45,296 nucleotides of DNA from Bacteroidota bacterium (lineage in GTDB: Bacteria; Bacteroidota; Bacteroidia; Chitinophagales; Chitinophagaceae): contig JAUZOA010000039.1 in the NCBI GenBank assembly GCA_030706685.1, positions 1-45,296 on the forward strand, written 5' to 3'. The translations under genes and the position numbers were made by a program. The notes beneath the pieces were generated by a model that was not told the DNA's origin, ran no database searches, and saw nothing but the letters and a program-made list of their open reading frames with translations. Below, piece by piece: positions 6,509 through 14,230 of the stretch. The stretch's first letter is position 1. Every line of letters starts with the position of its first letter.

Positions 6509-7555
6509 CTATTGCAGCAGTTTTTTGAATGAGGGCTTCAGAAAACCTTCGAATTCTTTGTAAGGAACAAAGATCAGGATATCTCCCATGGCAAAAGGAC
6601 CTATTTCATAAGGGGCATAGTTGAACCCAATGCCTTTGCTGGTGATGAGGACATTATCAGTCATAGGTATCTGCTCAACCAATAATGTTTCATTCAACGC
6701 CTGTTTTTCATCAAGAGCATATTTTTTCCTGAAATATTTTTCGAGTATCCCCGGGATAAATGGCCGGATAGTAAGTGTGTCTATTATATCACCCAGGTTC
6801 AGTTGTCTTTTGTTTGGCCAGTCAAAGCAGAAATAACTTGTTCCATATATGCCATGAGCCCCGCCCATATCCGTATAAATAAAATGCGAAAGAGATAACA
6901 GGTTTTTATTTTGATAAGCTACCCGCAGGCTTTCATTGACCTCGTATTCATCTCCACGCTTTGCCGGATACAGGAACTCTTTCTTTTTTCGAAGCAGGAT
7001 ATTACCAATAGCCGCAGTATCTTCTTTTGTGTCAAATTCCCGGCGGATTATTTTTTTTAAAAAATAAGTCAATGAATCGGGCGGCCCTTTTTGGGGCCAG
7101 ATGGAAGAAGCGGTATAGGTAAGTTCCTCCCTGTCATAAGCCTCTTTCTTCTTTATTTTTCTATTCCCGGTAACGAATATATAATCAAAGGAAGGCTGAA
7201 CCTGTGTAAGGGCCAGTGTAAAAGGCAATACTTTTTTCCCGCTTTTCCACGAACCAATAAATGAATTATTTGTCAATATTCCTTCAAAGCTTTCTTCCCC
7301 GGGAGTCGTATAAGCAGGGAGTGCCAGCTTTCCACTATTTAGTTTGCCGTTGCCCAGTTCAATGGGTTCCCCCCTGGAATTGTAATAATAAAACCCCTCA
7401 TAGTTATTACCGGATTTGTATAAATGGAGGGTAACCGGGTACTTATCAATGGTCCCGGTGAAATACTTGTACCAGCTTGCATCCTGGCTGAAAGCTTCTG
7501 CTGACAAGCAATACATGGCTGCAACCCAAACTGCCAATAGCCTGTTTTTTATCAT
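6509..7555 (-). CDS. Secreted DUF3298 / RsiV-like domain protein
   Basis: A 348-residue protein with an N-terminal signal peptide (hydrophobic VWVAAMYCLSAEAFSQ) and thus probably exported. The C-terminal half carries the DUF3298 pattern also found in RsiV: DMGGAHGIYGTSYFCFD, a basic middle region, and the ending YEIGPFAMGDILIFVPYKEF. The N-terminal part is a beta-rich region without a recognised family. RsiV is an anti-sigma factor that binds lysozyme, but this protein lacks a membrane anchor and cytoplasmic sigma-binding part, so only the extracellular domain is shared. It is convergent with pyrH, and the two stops are 5 nt apart. Confidence 0.8.
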   Translation of the reverse strand: MIKNRLLAVWVAAMYCLSAEAFSQDASWYKYFTGTIDKYPVTLHLYKSGNNYEGFYYYNSRGEPIELGNGKLNSGKLALPAYTTPGEESFEGILTNNSFIGSWKSGKKVLPFTLALTQVQPSFDYIFVTGNRKIKKKEAYDREELTYTASSIWPQKGPPDSLTYFLKKIIRREFDTKEDTAAIGNILLRKKKEFLYPAKRGDEYEVNESLRVAYQNKNLLSLSHFIYTDMGGAHGIYGTSYFCFDWPNKRQLNLGDIIDTLTIRPFIPGILEKYFRKKYALDEKQALNETLLVEQIPMTDNVLITSKGIGFNYAPYEIGPFAMGDILIFVPYKEFEGFLKPSFKKLLQ

Positions 7556-7679
7556 CGTTTAAAGGTTATGACGGGGTTTAAATATAGCATTTATCCGGGG
7601 CCCCGGTAGCGGTTTGTGAAAAACTAAGAATTGTTATTAATTCATTTTTTCATATTTTCAACAAGTTTAACTACAGGTT

Positions 7680-8720
7680 ATGGGCACTATCCTTGCGTTA
7701 TCTGTTCTGGAGATCAGCCTGCTTTTTTTTGGGGCGGTCATACTTGGGATAACCATTCATTTTGCCATTACAAGCCGGCGGAGCCTCAAATTATCCATGA
7801 ATGATAAAGATGAAGTGAATAAACTCAGGGATGAATGGAAGCTGCGTTATTTCAATGATATGGAAGCAAAGGATAAGGAGCTTTCCTTGTTGCGCGAACA
7901 ATTGTCCCGGGTAAAAGAACAACTGGCAGAGGCGGAAGAGAATGTCAATATCTATACCATTGAAGCGGAAGAAATGCGGCGGGAGAATAAAAAATTACTG
8001 GAAGAAATAGAGAATCTGCCAAAAATGGTTCACCGGCCGGCTGAAAAGGAAAAACCCGACTACATGGAACAATTGAGGTCAGCGCAAAGCAATCTTCTCG
8101 AACACAATGAAAAGATCAACCAGTTATTGGAGAATATAGAAGCTTTTAAAGAAAAGGAAGAAAAGCAAAGAGAAATATTGAAAGATAACGAAGAACTTTC
8201 CATGCAGATCGCCGATCTGCGGTTAAAATTGATGGAAAAAGAAAAAGAAGTCAGTAATATCCGCCAGAAAGAACACCTGACCAAAGAAATGGCTTCTATG
8301 CTGGATAATGCTTATAATGAATTTGGTGTTCTGCAAAGCAAGATGCAAAAACTCGAACTGCAGGTAAGCTCTTCAAAAATGATCAATATTGAATACGAGG
8401 ACCTGAAAGAAAGTTATCATAAAATAAGCCGTGAATTTGAAGAACAGAGATCAAAACTGAACAGTTTCTCTGCAGACAATCAGAATTTGCAAAATCAATT
8501 GATGGAAACAGAGGAAAAATTGCGGGAATCCAATTTTCAACGGCAGCAATTGCAAAAAAGAGTGGCTTACCTGGAGGAGCTCAATAACGATATGCAGGCT
8601 GTTTCCGATGCTAATAAAAAATTAGAGAACCAATTGAAACGTATCGGTGAACTGGAAAGCCTGCTCAACGTGGCAGCGGAAGAACGCGATCAATTGATAC
8701 GCCGGAAAGTGGAGAAATGA
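7680..8720 (+). CDS. Membrane-anchored coiled-coil protein
   Basis: A 346-residue protein with one N-terminal membrane helix (about residues 5-30) followed by an almost unbroken coiled coil, rich in Glu, Lys, Leu and Gln with heptad spacing, to the C-terminus. No enzymatic motif is seen. The topology suggests a cytoplasmic rod tethered to the inner membrane, as in proteins that act in cell shape or division, but no family can be named with confidence. The gene stands alone and ends at a clear terminator. Upstream is an AT-rich stretch with TATTTTCA as a possible -7 box. Confidence 0.8.
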   Translation: MGTILALSVLEISLLFFGAVILGITIHFAITSRRSLKLSMNDKDEVNKLRDEWKLRYFNDMEAKDKELSLLREQLSRVKEQLAEAEENVNIYTIEAEEMRRENKKLLEEIENLPKMVHRPAEKEKPDYMEQLRSAQSNLLEHNEKINQLLENIEAFKEKEEKQREILKDNEELSMQIADLRLKLMEKEKEVSNIRQKEHLTKEMASMLDNAYNEFGVLQSKMQKLELQVSSSKMINIEYEDLKESYHKISREFEEQRSKLNSFSADNQNLQNQLMETEEKLRESNFQRQQLQKRVAYLEELNNDMQAVSDANKKLENQLKRIGELESLLNVAAEERDQLIRRKVEK

Positions 8721-8754
8721 TAATGATATTTAAAATGATCTGCAAGTTTTATGG

Positions 8755-8777
8755 AAGAGCCCTTACGGGCTTTTTTA
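8755..8777 (+). terminator. Rho-independent terminator after the coiled-coil gene
   Basis: AAGAGCCC pairs with GGGCTTTT around a TTAC loop (stem about 8 bp with one G-T), followed by a T run. It lies about 35 nt past the stop at 8720. Confidence 0.88.
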
Positions 8778-8800
8778 TTTGAAGAGAAGGCGGGGAACAA

Positions 8801-9160
8801 TTGCCCCGGGGATATGAAGCTGTGATAAAAGGAAATAAATATATAAGGTATATAAGTATAAGCCCCTGGCTTTCCTGCGCTTTACTTATATACTTATTTA
8901 CCTTATATATGAAAACGCCCGTCTACTTACTCTTTTTGGCTGCTTTCTTTTTTACCTGCGCGGGCCTGCTTTTACCGAATGAGCCCTTAAAACGTTTTCC
9001 TTTTGCTGTTTTTTTATCACCTCTTCCCATACTATTTTTTTTACTGGTTATTATATCAATGAAAAGCCGGATGGCTCAATTAAAAAGCTCCGTCTCAATC
9101 CGGCGGAAACGAGAAGGAGCTTTTAATGATGTAATGGTGCAATTACAATTTAGCTGCTAA
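8801..9160 (+). CDS. Doubtful small membrane protein
   Basis: An open frame of 119 codons from a TTG, or 84 codons from the ATG at 8909. The translation has three hydrophobic stretches (for example YLLFLAAFFFTCAGLLL and FLSPLPILFFLLVIIS) and a basic tail. Against it: no family is recognised, the 5' part lies in a long inverted repeat (8839-8910), and the 3' part overlaps both the hup terminator and the last codons of hup on the other strand. It is either a small membrane protein starting at 8909 or an accidental T-rich frame. Confidence 0.28.
   Translation: MPRGYEAVIKGNKYIRYISISPWLSCALLIYLFTLYMKTPVYLLFLAAFFFTCAGLLLPNEPLKRFPFAVFLSPLPILFFLLVIISMKSRMAQLKSSVSIRRKREGAFNDVMVQLQFSC
8839..8910. repeat. 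AT-rich inverted repeat, 22-bp arms
   Basis: The arms ATATATAAGGTATATAAGTA... (8839-8860) and its complement (8889-8910) match at 21 of 22 positions around a 28-nt loop. Units of AAGGTATATAAG are typical of short interspersed repeats. It lies between the coiled-coil gene terminator and the hup terminator, in sequence with no well-supported gene. Confidence 0.75.
9082..9124 (-). terminator. Rho-independent terminator after hup
   Basis: Read on the minus strand, AAAAGCTCC and GGAGCTTTT (plus-strand 9116-9124 and 9083-9091) form a 9-bp stem, extended by TCTC/GAGA after one mismatch, and followed by five Ts. It begins 19 nt past the hup stop. Confidence 0.85.
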
Positions 9161-9412
9161 TTCTTTACCAGCTTTGAAGCGGGCAACTTTTCTTGCTTTA
9201 ATATTAATTTCTGCTCCGGTTTGAGGATTGCGTCCTTTACGGGCTTTCCTTTTAGAAACGGAAAATGTGCCAAAACCAACCAGGGTAACTTTACCACCGC
9301 CTTTTAATGTTTTTGTAACTGCTTCAATGAAAGAATCCAGGGCAGCATTAGCCTGTGTCTTAGTAACGCCGGCATCATCGGCTACTTTTGTGATCAATTC
9401 TGCTTTGTTCAT
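9143..9412 (-). CDS. hup: HU family DNA-binding protein
   Basis: An 89-residue histone-like protein from the ATG at 9412. It shows MNKAELITKVADDAGVTKTQ at the start, the GKVTLVGFGTF core and the DNA-intercalating arm RKARKGRNPQTGAEI with its conserved Arg-Asn-Pro, ending in FKAGKELAAKL. The frame stays open further upstream, but that extra part contains the promoter, so 9412 is chosen. HU bends and compacts DNA as a dimer. It stands alone, with a consensus promoter and its own terminator. Confidence 0.97.
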   Translation of the reverse strand: MNKAELITKVADDAGVTKTQANAALDSFIEAVTKTLKGGGKVTLVGFGTFSVSKRKARKGRNPQTGAEINIKARKVARFKAGKELAAKL

Positions 9413-9445
9413 AAACTTGATTTTATAATGTTTTAATAACTGCGA

Positions 9446-9475
9446 CAAAATTAGACGGATTTTGATTCCTGCAAA
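9446..9475 (-). promoter_or_regulatory. hup promoter, Bacteroidota type
   Basis: On the minus strand TTTG (9472-9475) is followed after 18 nt by TAATTTTG (9446-9453). This is an exact match to the TTTG / TAnnTTTG boxes of the main sigma factor of this phylum. The -7 box ends about 33 nt before the hup ATG. Confidence 0.8.
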
Positions 9476-9706
9476 AAAAAATATGACCTGGTGCAAAACT
9501 TTTTGATCTCACCGAATCCGCACGGGGTAAGGATTTTGCAGGATTTACTGTTTTGAAATGAATAACGTGTACATTTTCAACATGCTGAAACCCTTTACTG
9601 TAGCTGATTTCAGGGCAGACCCTCTGAAATACAGGCGGGATAAGCCTTTGGTGGGAATATACAATTGTTTCTGGACCTCCAAATAAATAAATAATCTTTT
9701 GCACAA

Positions 9707-10012
9707 TCAATCCACAGATTGCATTACAGTTCGGAATGCAATGAATTTATCACCCCATTTGGCAAAAGCTTTTTGACGGAGCATTGCAGAAAATTCGTTG
9801 ATGTATGTATTGTAATGATCCATAGAAGGTGAAAAGTATTGTATGACATAAGTAATACCATCACTTTCATTTTGCTCCAACAAGCGATAGAATTTATATT
9901 CAATAAACTGGCTGGTTGCCATTATATCCGGGATATGCTCCTGGTGCTGCCACCTGGTCCATTCGGCTTCAATATCCGCGGGAATCTTCAGGGTGATATT
10001 GTACACTATCAT
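9707..10012 (-). CDS. DUF4286 family protein
   Basis: A 101-residue cytosolic protein with the DUF4286 pattern: MIVYNITLKIP at the start, a WTRWQHQEHIPDIMATSQF segment, and YVIQYFSPSMDHYNTYI. The fold is a ferredoxin-like dimeric alpha-beta barrel type (inferred from the pattern of strands and the His-Ile-Pro segment). The function is unknown; the family is nearly limited to Bacteroidota. It stands 27 nt upstream of the end of no partner gene and follows the DUF2339 gene on the same strand, whose start is further upstream, so co-transcription is possible but not shown. Confidence 0.8.
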   Translation of the reverse strand: MIVYNITLKIPADIEAEWTRWQHQEHIPDIMATSQFIEYKFYRLLEQNESDGITYVIQYFSPSMDHYNTYINEFSAMLRQKAFAKWGDKFIAFRTVMQSVD

Positions 10013-10041
10013 AAACGATGTTTGCCAGTATAGTTATTTTA

Positions 10042-12444
10042 TTATTTCCCGGGGTCGTCAATAATTAATTTTTTCAACCGTTGGTACATGAAAGATACGA
10101 TCAGCAACAATACGCCAAGCAAAATGAATGCAGCGATCTTGCCACCCGGGGGAATATTCTGGAGATCAAAAATAAAAAGTTTGATCAGTGTAACAGTGAA
10201 TAAGGTCAGCGAAATAACCCGGAGCGTTTTGAACTTATATTTCATGCCCAGCCACATCATGGTAAAAGAACATAGCCCCCACAAGATACTTAAGCCTGCT
10301 TTGTAATAGAGATTTTCCCAATATTCCCAGTCTCCCCCGTTACGGTAATTAATCCACATATTGACCTGGTAGATTTCGATGCTTAGCAATGAGACCAGGC
10401 AAATGGCGGCGATCCAGGTAAACGGGATCTCATAATCTTTTAACTTGTTTTTTTGTTTGCGGAAATAAGCAATCAGGTCATATAATAGCCAGGTAAGTAA
10501 AACCGCGCTTATCCAATGCGCGATGAAATGCCCGGTATACTTCCCGGTAACAAGCATTTGCACCGAGATAATATAATTAATGTGAAGGTTATTAATATAT
10601 AATACCACTCCCGCAATTGTAAGTATGAATTTTAAGAATATAAACCAGGGCGATTTTTTGAATGAGGGTAATAGAAACAGGATAAATGCAAAGCTGTATA
10701 ATTGCAGGTAGGCTGCATAAATGGATGTACCGGGAAGGCGTGTCCCGAACTGGTAATAAATCTCCCATGCACCTGCAGAATAGCCAAGGATTATTCCTGT
10801 GAGTAAAAAAATATTCCGGACCAGCTTATTGGTTATCTCCTGCAGATAAAATGTATCTGCTTCTTTACGCATCCTGCTATAATATAAAAGAAAGGCCGCG
10901 GCAGTTGCCAGGGTAGTTATAAATCCTTTATTCACTATCACAGGCAATAGATTTATATTACCGGCATATACCTGGTACCAATCCATGAATAAACTGATCA
11001 GTAAGGGGATTACGATCAGCAGCGAAGCGATTTTTAAAAGAATGAGACGTGACCGTTGATACATCCAAAACAAAACAACTGACTCTGCAGCCCAGAATAG
11101 TGTGATATAATTTCCTTTTAATTGTACCGGTCCCGTCAATGAAATAAAAGTCAGTGTGAGACCGACCAGGAGATAAACAAAATTCCGGTCCGCTCTTTTC
11201 TGTTTTAAAAAAATCAATGCGAGAAGAAGGTTGACGACACCAAGCGCTGCTGTAAACAGGCCCTGGTAGTCGCCATGGTTCCAATACCGGAGAGTAACCA
11301 TTCCGGCGACATAATACAGGAAATTAATACTCAGCAAAAGAATAAAATCAAAAGCGCCGAATTTAATTTTCAATTTCAGGTTGTTGATAATATTGATCGC
11401 AACAGACAAAGCGTAGAATAGTGTAGCGAAGAAGAGAGCCCACCGGAAGGGAAAAATTTCGTTTTCATCGAATAGCTGGCGAAAGAGCCAACTGCCATAA
11501 ATGGTGATGGTAAAAAATAAGGCAATGATATTAATGGCTTTCCATCGTTTGAACCAGGATAATACCAGTAGCCCCGAATTCAGAATACAGAGATAGGAAA
11601 ATAAGGCTATATAATTATTTTGGCCGGTACTCACGAGGAAAGGGGTGATAAAACCACCGACGACAGCCAGTATAGCCAGTTCTATCCTGTCGTAATATAA
11701 AGAAAGAATAACTGCAAAGCCGGTAATAATAACCATGATAATAAAAGCGGCCTGCTGGTTCAGTAAATGATATTGGTGGAATGCGAAGGCGATACTGAAA
11801 TAAAAAACCGTTAACCCGCCTCCGACCAATACCGAACTAAAAGAACGATAGGAATTTCGGATAGAATGAGCCAATGCGATAAGTATTCCCCCGCTGACAA
11901 GGCCAATAACCACCCTGCCGGTCTCATTGATCCAGTTTTTATCTATAGCGAATTTTACAAAAAATGAAATGCCCAGTACTAATACCGCTATTCCGATCTT
12001 ATTGGCAAGGTTCTCACCGATGAATTTTTCCCAATCTGTTTTATCATCCGCAACAGGAGTACCGGGAAATGAAGAGAACAAATCCGGTATAGCTTCTTCT
12101 TTTTGAATGGCAGGAGAAACGGGTATTTCCGCCTTCCCTGTTTGTTTTTCATTGACAACAGCCGGCTTTTCTGCCTTTGGGATAATGGCCGGCTCGGCAA
12201 TTGTTTCCCGTTTAATAATTGGCTGTACGGGTTCTTTCTTTATTTCCGGGATTTTTATTACCTCTTTATTTTTCAGATCTTTTATCTGCATACCCAGGTC
12301 ATATAGCTGATCTCTTAATTGATTCAGTTTGTTAGCCAGTGAATCAAAGGATTGCTGGTTTGAACTGACTTTTCCAAGAATAATTATTAATAAAATAAAA
12401 GAAACAATGAAGATCAGTATGACAAGAACAATTATTCCGTCCAT
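10042..12444 (-). CDS. DUF2339 multi-spanning membrane protein
   Basis: An 800-residue protein. It opens with a membrane helix (IIVLVILIFIVSFILLIIIL), then a coiled-coil stretch (about 28-62), then a Pro/Glu/Lys-rich linker. The family signature follows: DWEKFIGENLANKIGIAVLV and the GRVVIGLVSGG region. The rest, to the C-terminus, is about twenty hydrophobic segments. DUF2339 proteins are large inner-membrane proteins of unknown function, common in Bacteroidota and Proteobacteria. It sits between the DUF4286 gene and exonuclease III on the same strand, with no sign of a shared pathway. Confidence 0.85.
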   Translation of the reverse strand: MDGIIVLVILIFIVSFILLIIILGKVSSNQQSFDSLANKLNQLRDQLYDLGMQIKDLKNKEVIKIPEIKKEPVQPIIKRETIAEPAIIPKAEKPAVVNEKQTGKAEIPVSPAIQKEEAIPDLFSSFPGTPVADDKTDWEKFIGENLANKIGIAVLVLGISFFVKFAIDKNWINETGRVVIGLVSGGILIALAHSIRNSYRSFSSVLVGGGLTVFYFSIAFAFHQYHLLNQQAAFIIMVIITGFAVILSLYYDRIELAILAVVGGFITPFLVSTGQNNYIALFSYLCILNSGLLVLSWFKRWKAINIIALFFTITIYGSWLFRQLFDENEIFPFRWALFFATLFYALSVAINIINNLKLKIKFGAFDFILLLSINFLYYVAGMVTLRYWNHGDYQGLFTAALGVVNLLLALIFLKQKRADRNFVYLLVGLTLTFISLTGPVQLKGNYITLFWAAESVVLFWMYQRSRLILLKIASLLIVIPLLISLFMDWYQVYAGNINLLPVIVNKGFITTLATAAAFLLYYSRMRKEADTFYLQEITNKLVRNIFLLTGIILGYSAGAWEIYYQFGTRLPGTSIYAAYLQLYSFAFILFLLPSFKKSPWFIFLKFILTIAGVVLYINNLHINYIISVQMLVTGKYTGHFIAHWISAVLLTWLLYDLIAYFRKQKNKLKDYEIPFTWIAAICLVSLLSIEIYQVNMWINYRNGGDWEYWENLYYKAGLSILWGLCSFTMMWLGMKYKFKTLRVISLTLFTVTLIKLFIFDLQNIPPGGKIAAFILLGVLLLIVSFMYQRLKKLIIDDPGK

Positions 12445-12536
12445 ACAAAGTGGTTTTGGTGAAGAATGGGTACTGCAGGTACATTGCAGTGAATTAAACA
12501 GGTCAGTGCGGGCCGGTCAGGCTAAACAGGTCAGTT

Positions 12537-13298
12537 TTACAATGCTAAATATACCGGACAATGATCAGAATGTTTAACATCAGGGAAGATGTCAGCGTCT
12601 TTTAAAGATGATTTTAAGTTTTCGGTAACATTAATATAATCGATACGCCAGCCTTTATTCTGCAGCCTTACGGTAGGGAATCGCTGGCTCCACCAGCTAT
12701 AGCGGTGTGGTTCAGGGTGAAATTGTCTGAACGTATCTGTCCAGCCATGTTTAAAAAATTTATCCATCCATGCTCTTTCTTCCGGCAGAAACCCGGAAGA
12801 TTTTTTATTGCCTTTAGGATCATGAATATCAATTTCTTTATGCGCAATATTATAATCACCGCAGAGGATAAGCTTTGGGCGTTTTTTCTTTAATTCATTC
12901 AGGTAAACAAAAAATTCATCCAGCCATACATATTTAAAACTCTGGCGTTCATCGCCGCTGGTGCCGGAAGGAAAGTAGGCATTGATCAGCCGTATATCAC
13001 CAAAATCAAGCTGTAACACTCTTCCTTCATCGTCACTTACTTTATGTCCTGTACCATATTCCACGTGCGCTGGCTTTATTTTAGTAAAAACTGCTACGCC
13101 GCTATATCCCTTTTTTTGTGCACTGAACCAATAATCCTGGTAGCCAAGATCATGAAACAATGTATGGTCTACATTTTCTTTTACAGCTTTTGTTTCCTGT
13201 AAACAGATTATATCAGCAGGATCAGTTTTTAACCATTCCAGCAAGCCTTTGTTTATTGCCGCGCGGATGCCGTTTACATTATAAGATATGATACGCAT
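12537..13298 (-). CDS. xthA: Exodeoxyribonuclease III
   Basis: A 253-residue protein of the endonuclease/exonuclease/phosphatase fold, full length for ExoA/XthA types. Visible motifs are MRIISYNVNGIRAAI, LQETKA (catalytic Glu), the Tyr-Ser-Gly segment KGYSGVAVFTK, LCGDYNIAHKEIDIHDPKGN (Asp and Asn of the metal and phosphate site), and the final KHSDHCPVYL with the catalytic Asp-His. It cuts at abasic sites and trims 3' ends in base excision repair. It is divergent from the LOG-family gene. The ATG at 13298 starts exactly at the family N-terminus. Confidence 0.96.
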   Translation of the reverse strand: MRIISYNVNGIRAAINKGLLEWLKTDPADIICLQETKAVKENVDHTLFHDLGYQDYWFSAQKKGYSGVAVFTKIKPAHVEYGTGHKVSDDEGRVLQLDFGDIRLINAYFPSGTSGDERQSFKYVWLDEFFVYLNELKKKRPKLILCGDYNIAHKEIDIHDPKGNKKSSGFLPEERAWMDKFFKHGWTDTFRQFHPEPHRYSWWSQRFPTVRLQNKGWRIDYINVTENLKSSLKDADIFPDVKHSDHCPVYLAL

Positions 13299-13393
13299 AT
13301 TTTACCACCTGTAAGAAAATTATAAGATTTTTTACCCTCTTTAAGCAGTTGGAGGTTTTAATCATTAAATTGTCCGGCAATTTACATTTTACT

Positions 13394-14140
13394 ATGAAAG
13401 CAGCAACAAAAGAAATGGCCGCTCCTATTGTTCCTTCCAAAGAACATATCTATCTCGAAGGGCCCAAGAGCAGGGGATATGAACTGAAATTTGCATTAAA
13501 AGTATTCTGGCAATTCATAAAAGGATTCCGGGCATTGCATTTTGCAGGTCCCTGCATCACTGTATTCGGATCGTCAAGGTTCAAAGAAGATAATATCTAT
13601 TATCAGCAAGCAAGATCAATGGGCAAACTCATCGCTGAATTAGGTTTTACCACAGTGACCGGCGGCGGACCGGGTATCATGGAAGCCGCTAACCGGGGTG
13701 CTTTTGAAAATGGAGGTATGTCAATAGGCTGTAATATTCAATTGCCGTTTGAACAAAAAGCGAACCCCTACACACAAAAGTCAGTCACTTTCGAGTATTT
13801 TTTTGTCCGTAAAACAATGCTGACAAAATATTCTTACGCCTTTATTATTATGCCGGGCGGTTTTGGAACCATGGATGAATTCTTTGAAACATTAACGCTT
13901 GTGCAGACAAAAACGGTTACTGGCTTTCCTATTGTATTATTCGGAAAAGAATACTATAAATACCTGATGTCAACTATAGAAGATATGGCAAAGCAGGGAA
14001 CAATAACTCCCGGAGATATGTCACTCGTATTGCTGACGGATGATGTCAATGAAGCTATCAATCATATCCGGAAATATATCACCGAGAATTATACAATAAA
14101 GCCAAGGAAACGCTTGTGGTGGTTATTTGAAAAGCGCTGA
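13394..14140 (+). CDS. LOG family protein (TIGR00730), nucleoside monophosphate phosphoribohydrolase-like
   Basis: A 248-residue protein from the ATG at 13394; an upstream in-frame TTG at 13349 would add 15 residues but has no support. It carries the two family motifs: TVTGGGPGIMEAANRGAF and MPGGFGTMDEFFE (PGGxGTxxE). The fold is Rossmann-like. The family splits nucleoside 5'-monophosphates into base and ribose 5-phosphate, and some members make cytokinins. The old name lysine decarboxylase is wrong for it. It is divergent from xthA and 90 nt upstream of the GH31 gene, on the same strand. Confidence 0.9.
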   Translation: MKAATKEMAAPIVPSKEHIYLEGPKSRGYELKFALKVFWQFIKGFRALHFAGPCITVFGSSRFKEDNIYYQQARSMGKLIAELGFTTVTGGGPGIMEAANRGAFENGGMSIGCNIQLPFEQKANPYTQKSVTFEYFFVRKTMLTKYSYAFIIMPGGFGTMDEFFETLTLVQTKTVTGFPIVLFGKEYYKYLMSTIEDMAKQGTITPGDMSLVLLTDDVNEAINHIRKYITENYTIKPRKRLWWLFEKR

Positions 14141-14230
14141 CAGGAATGTGTATTTTATACATAAACTTGTTACCTTCACGTGCCTGATCTACCCGGGATC
14201 CCCGGTTTGGCAGCATTAAATAATATATTC

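Noticed and set aside
5790-6560. frr gene expected downstream of pyrH
   Set aside because: The sequence after pyrH is the 3' end of a convergent DUF3298 gene; no ribosome recycling factor motif is present.
9423-9710. Minus-strand frame of 95 codons between hup and the DUF4286 gene
   Set aside because: It begins with TTG, contains the consensus hup promoter and shows no protein family; the translation looks like noncoding sequence.
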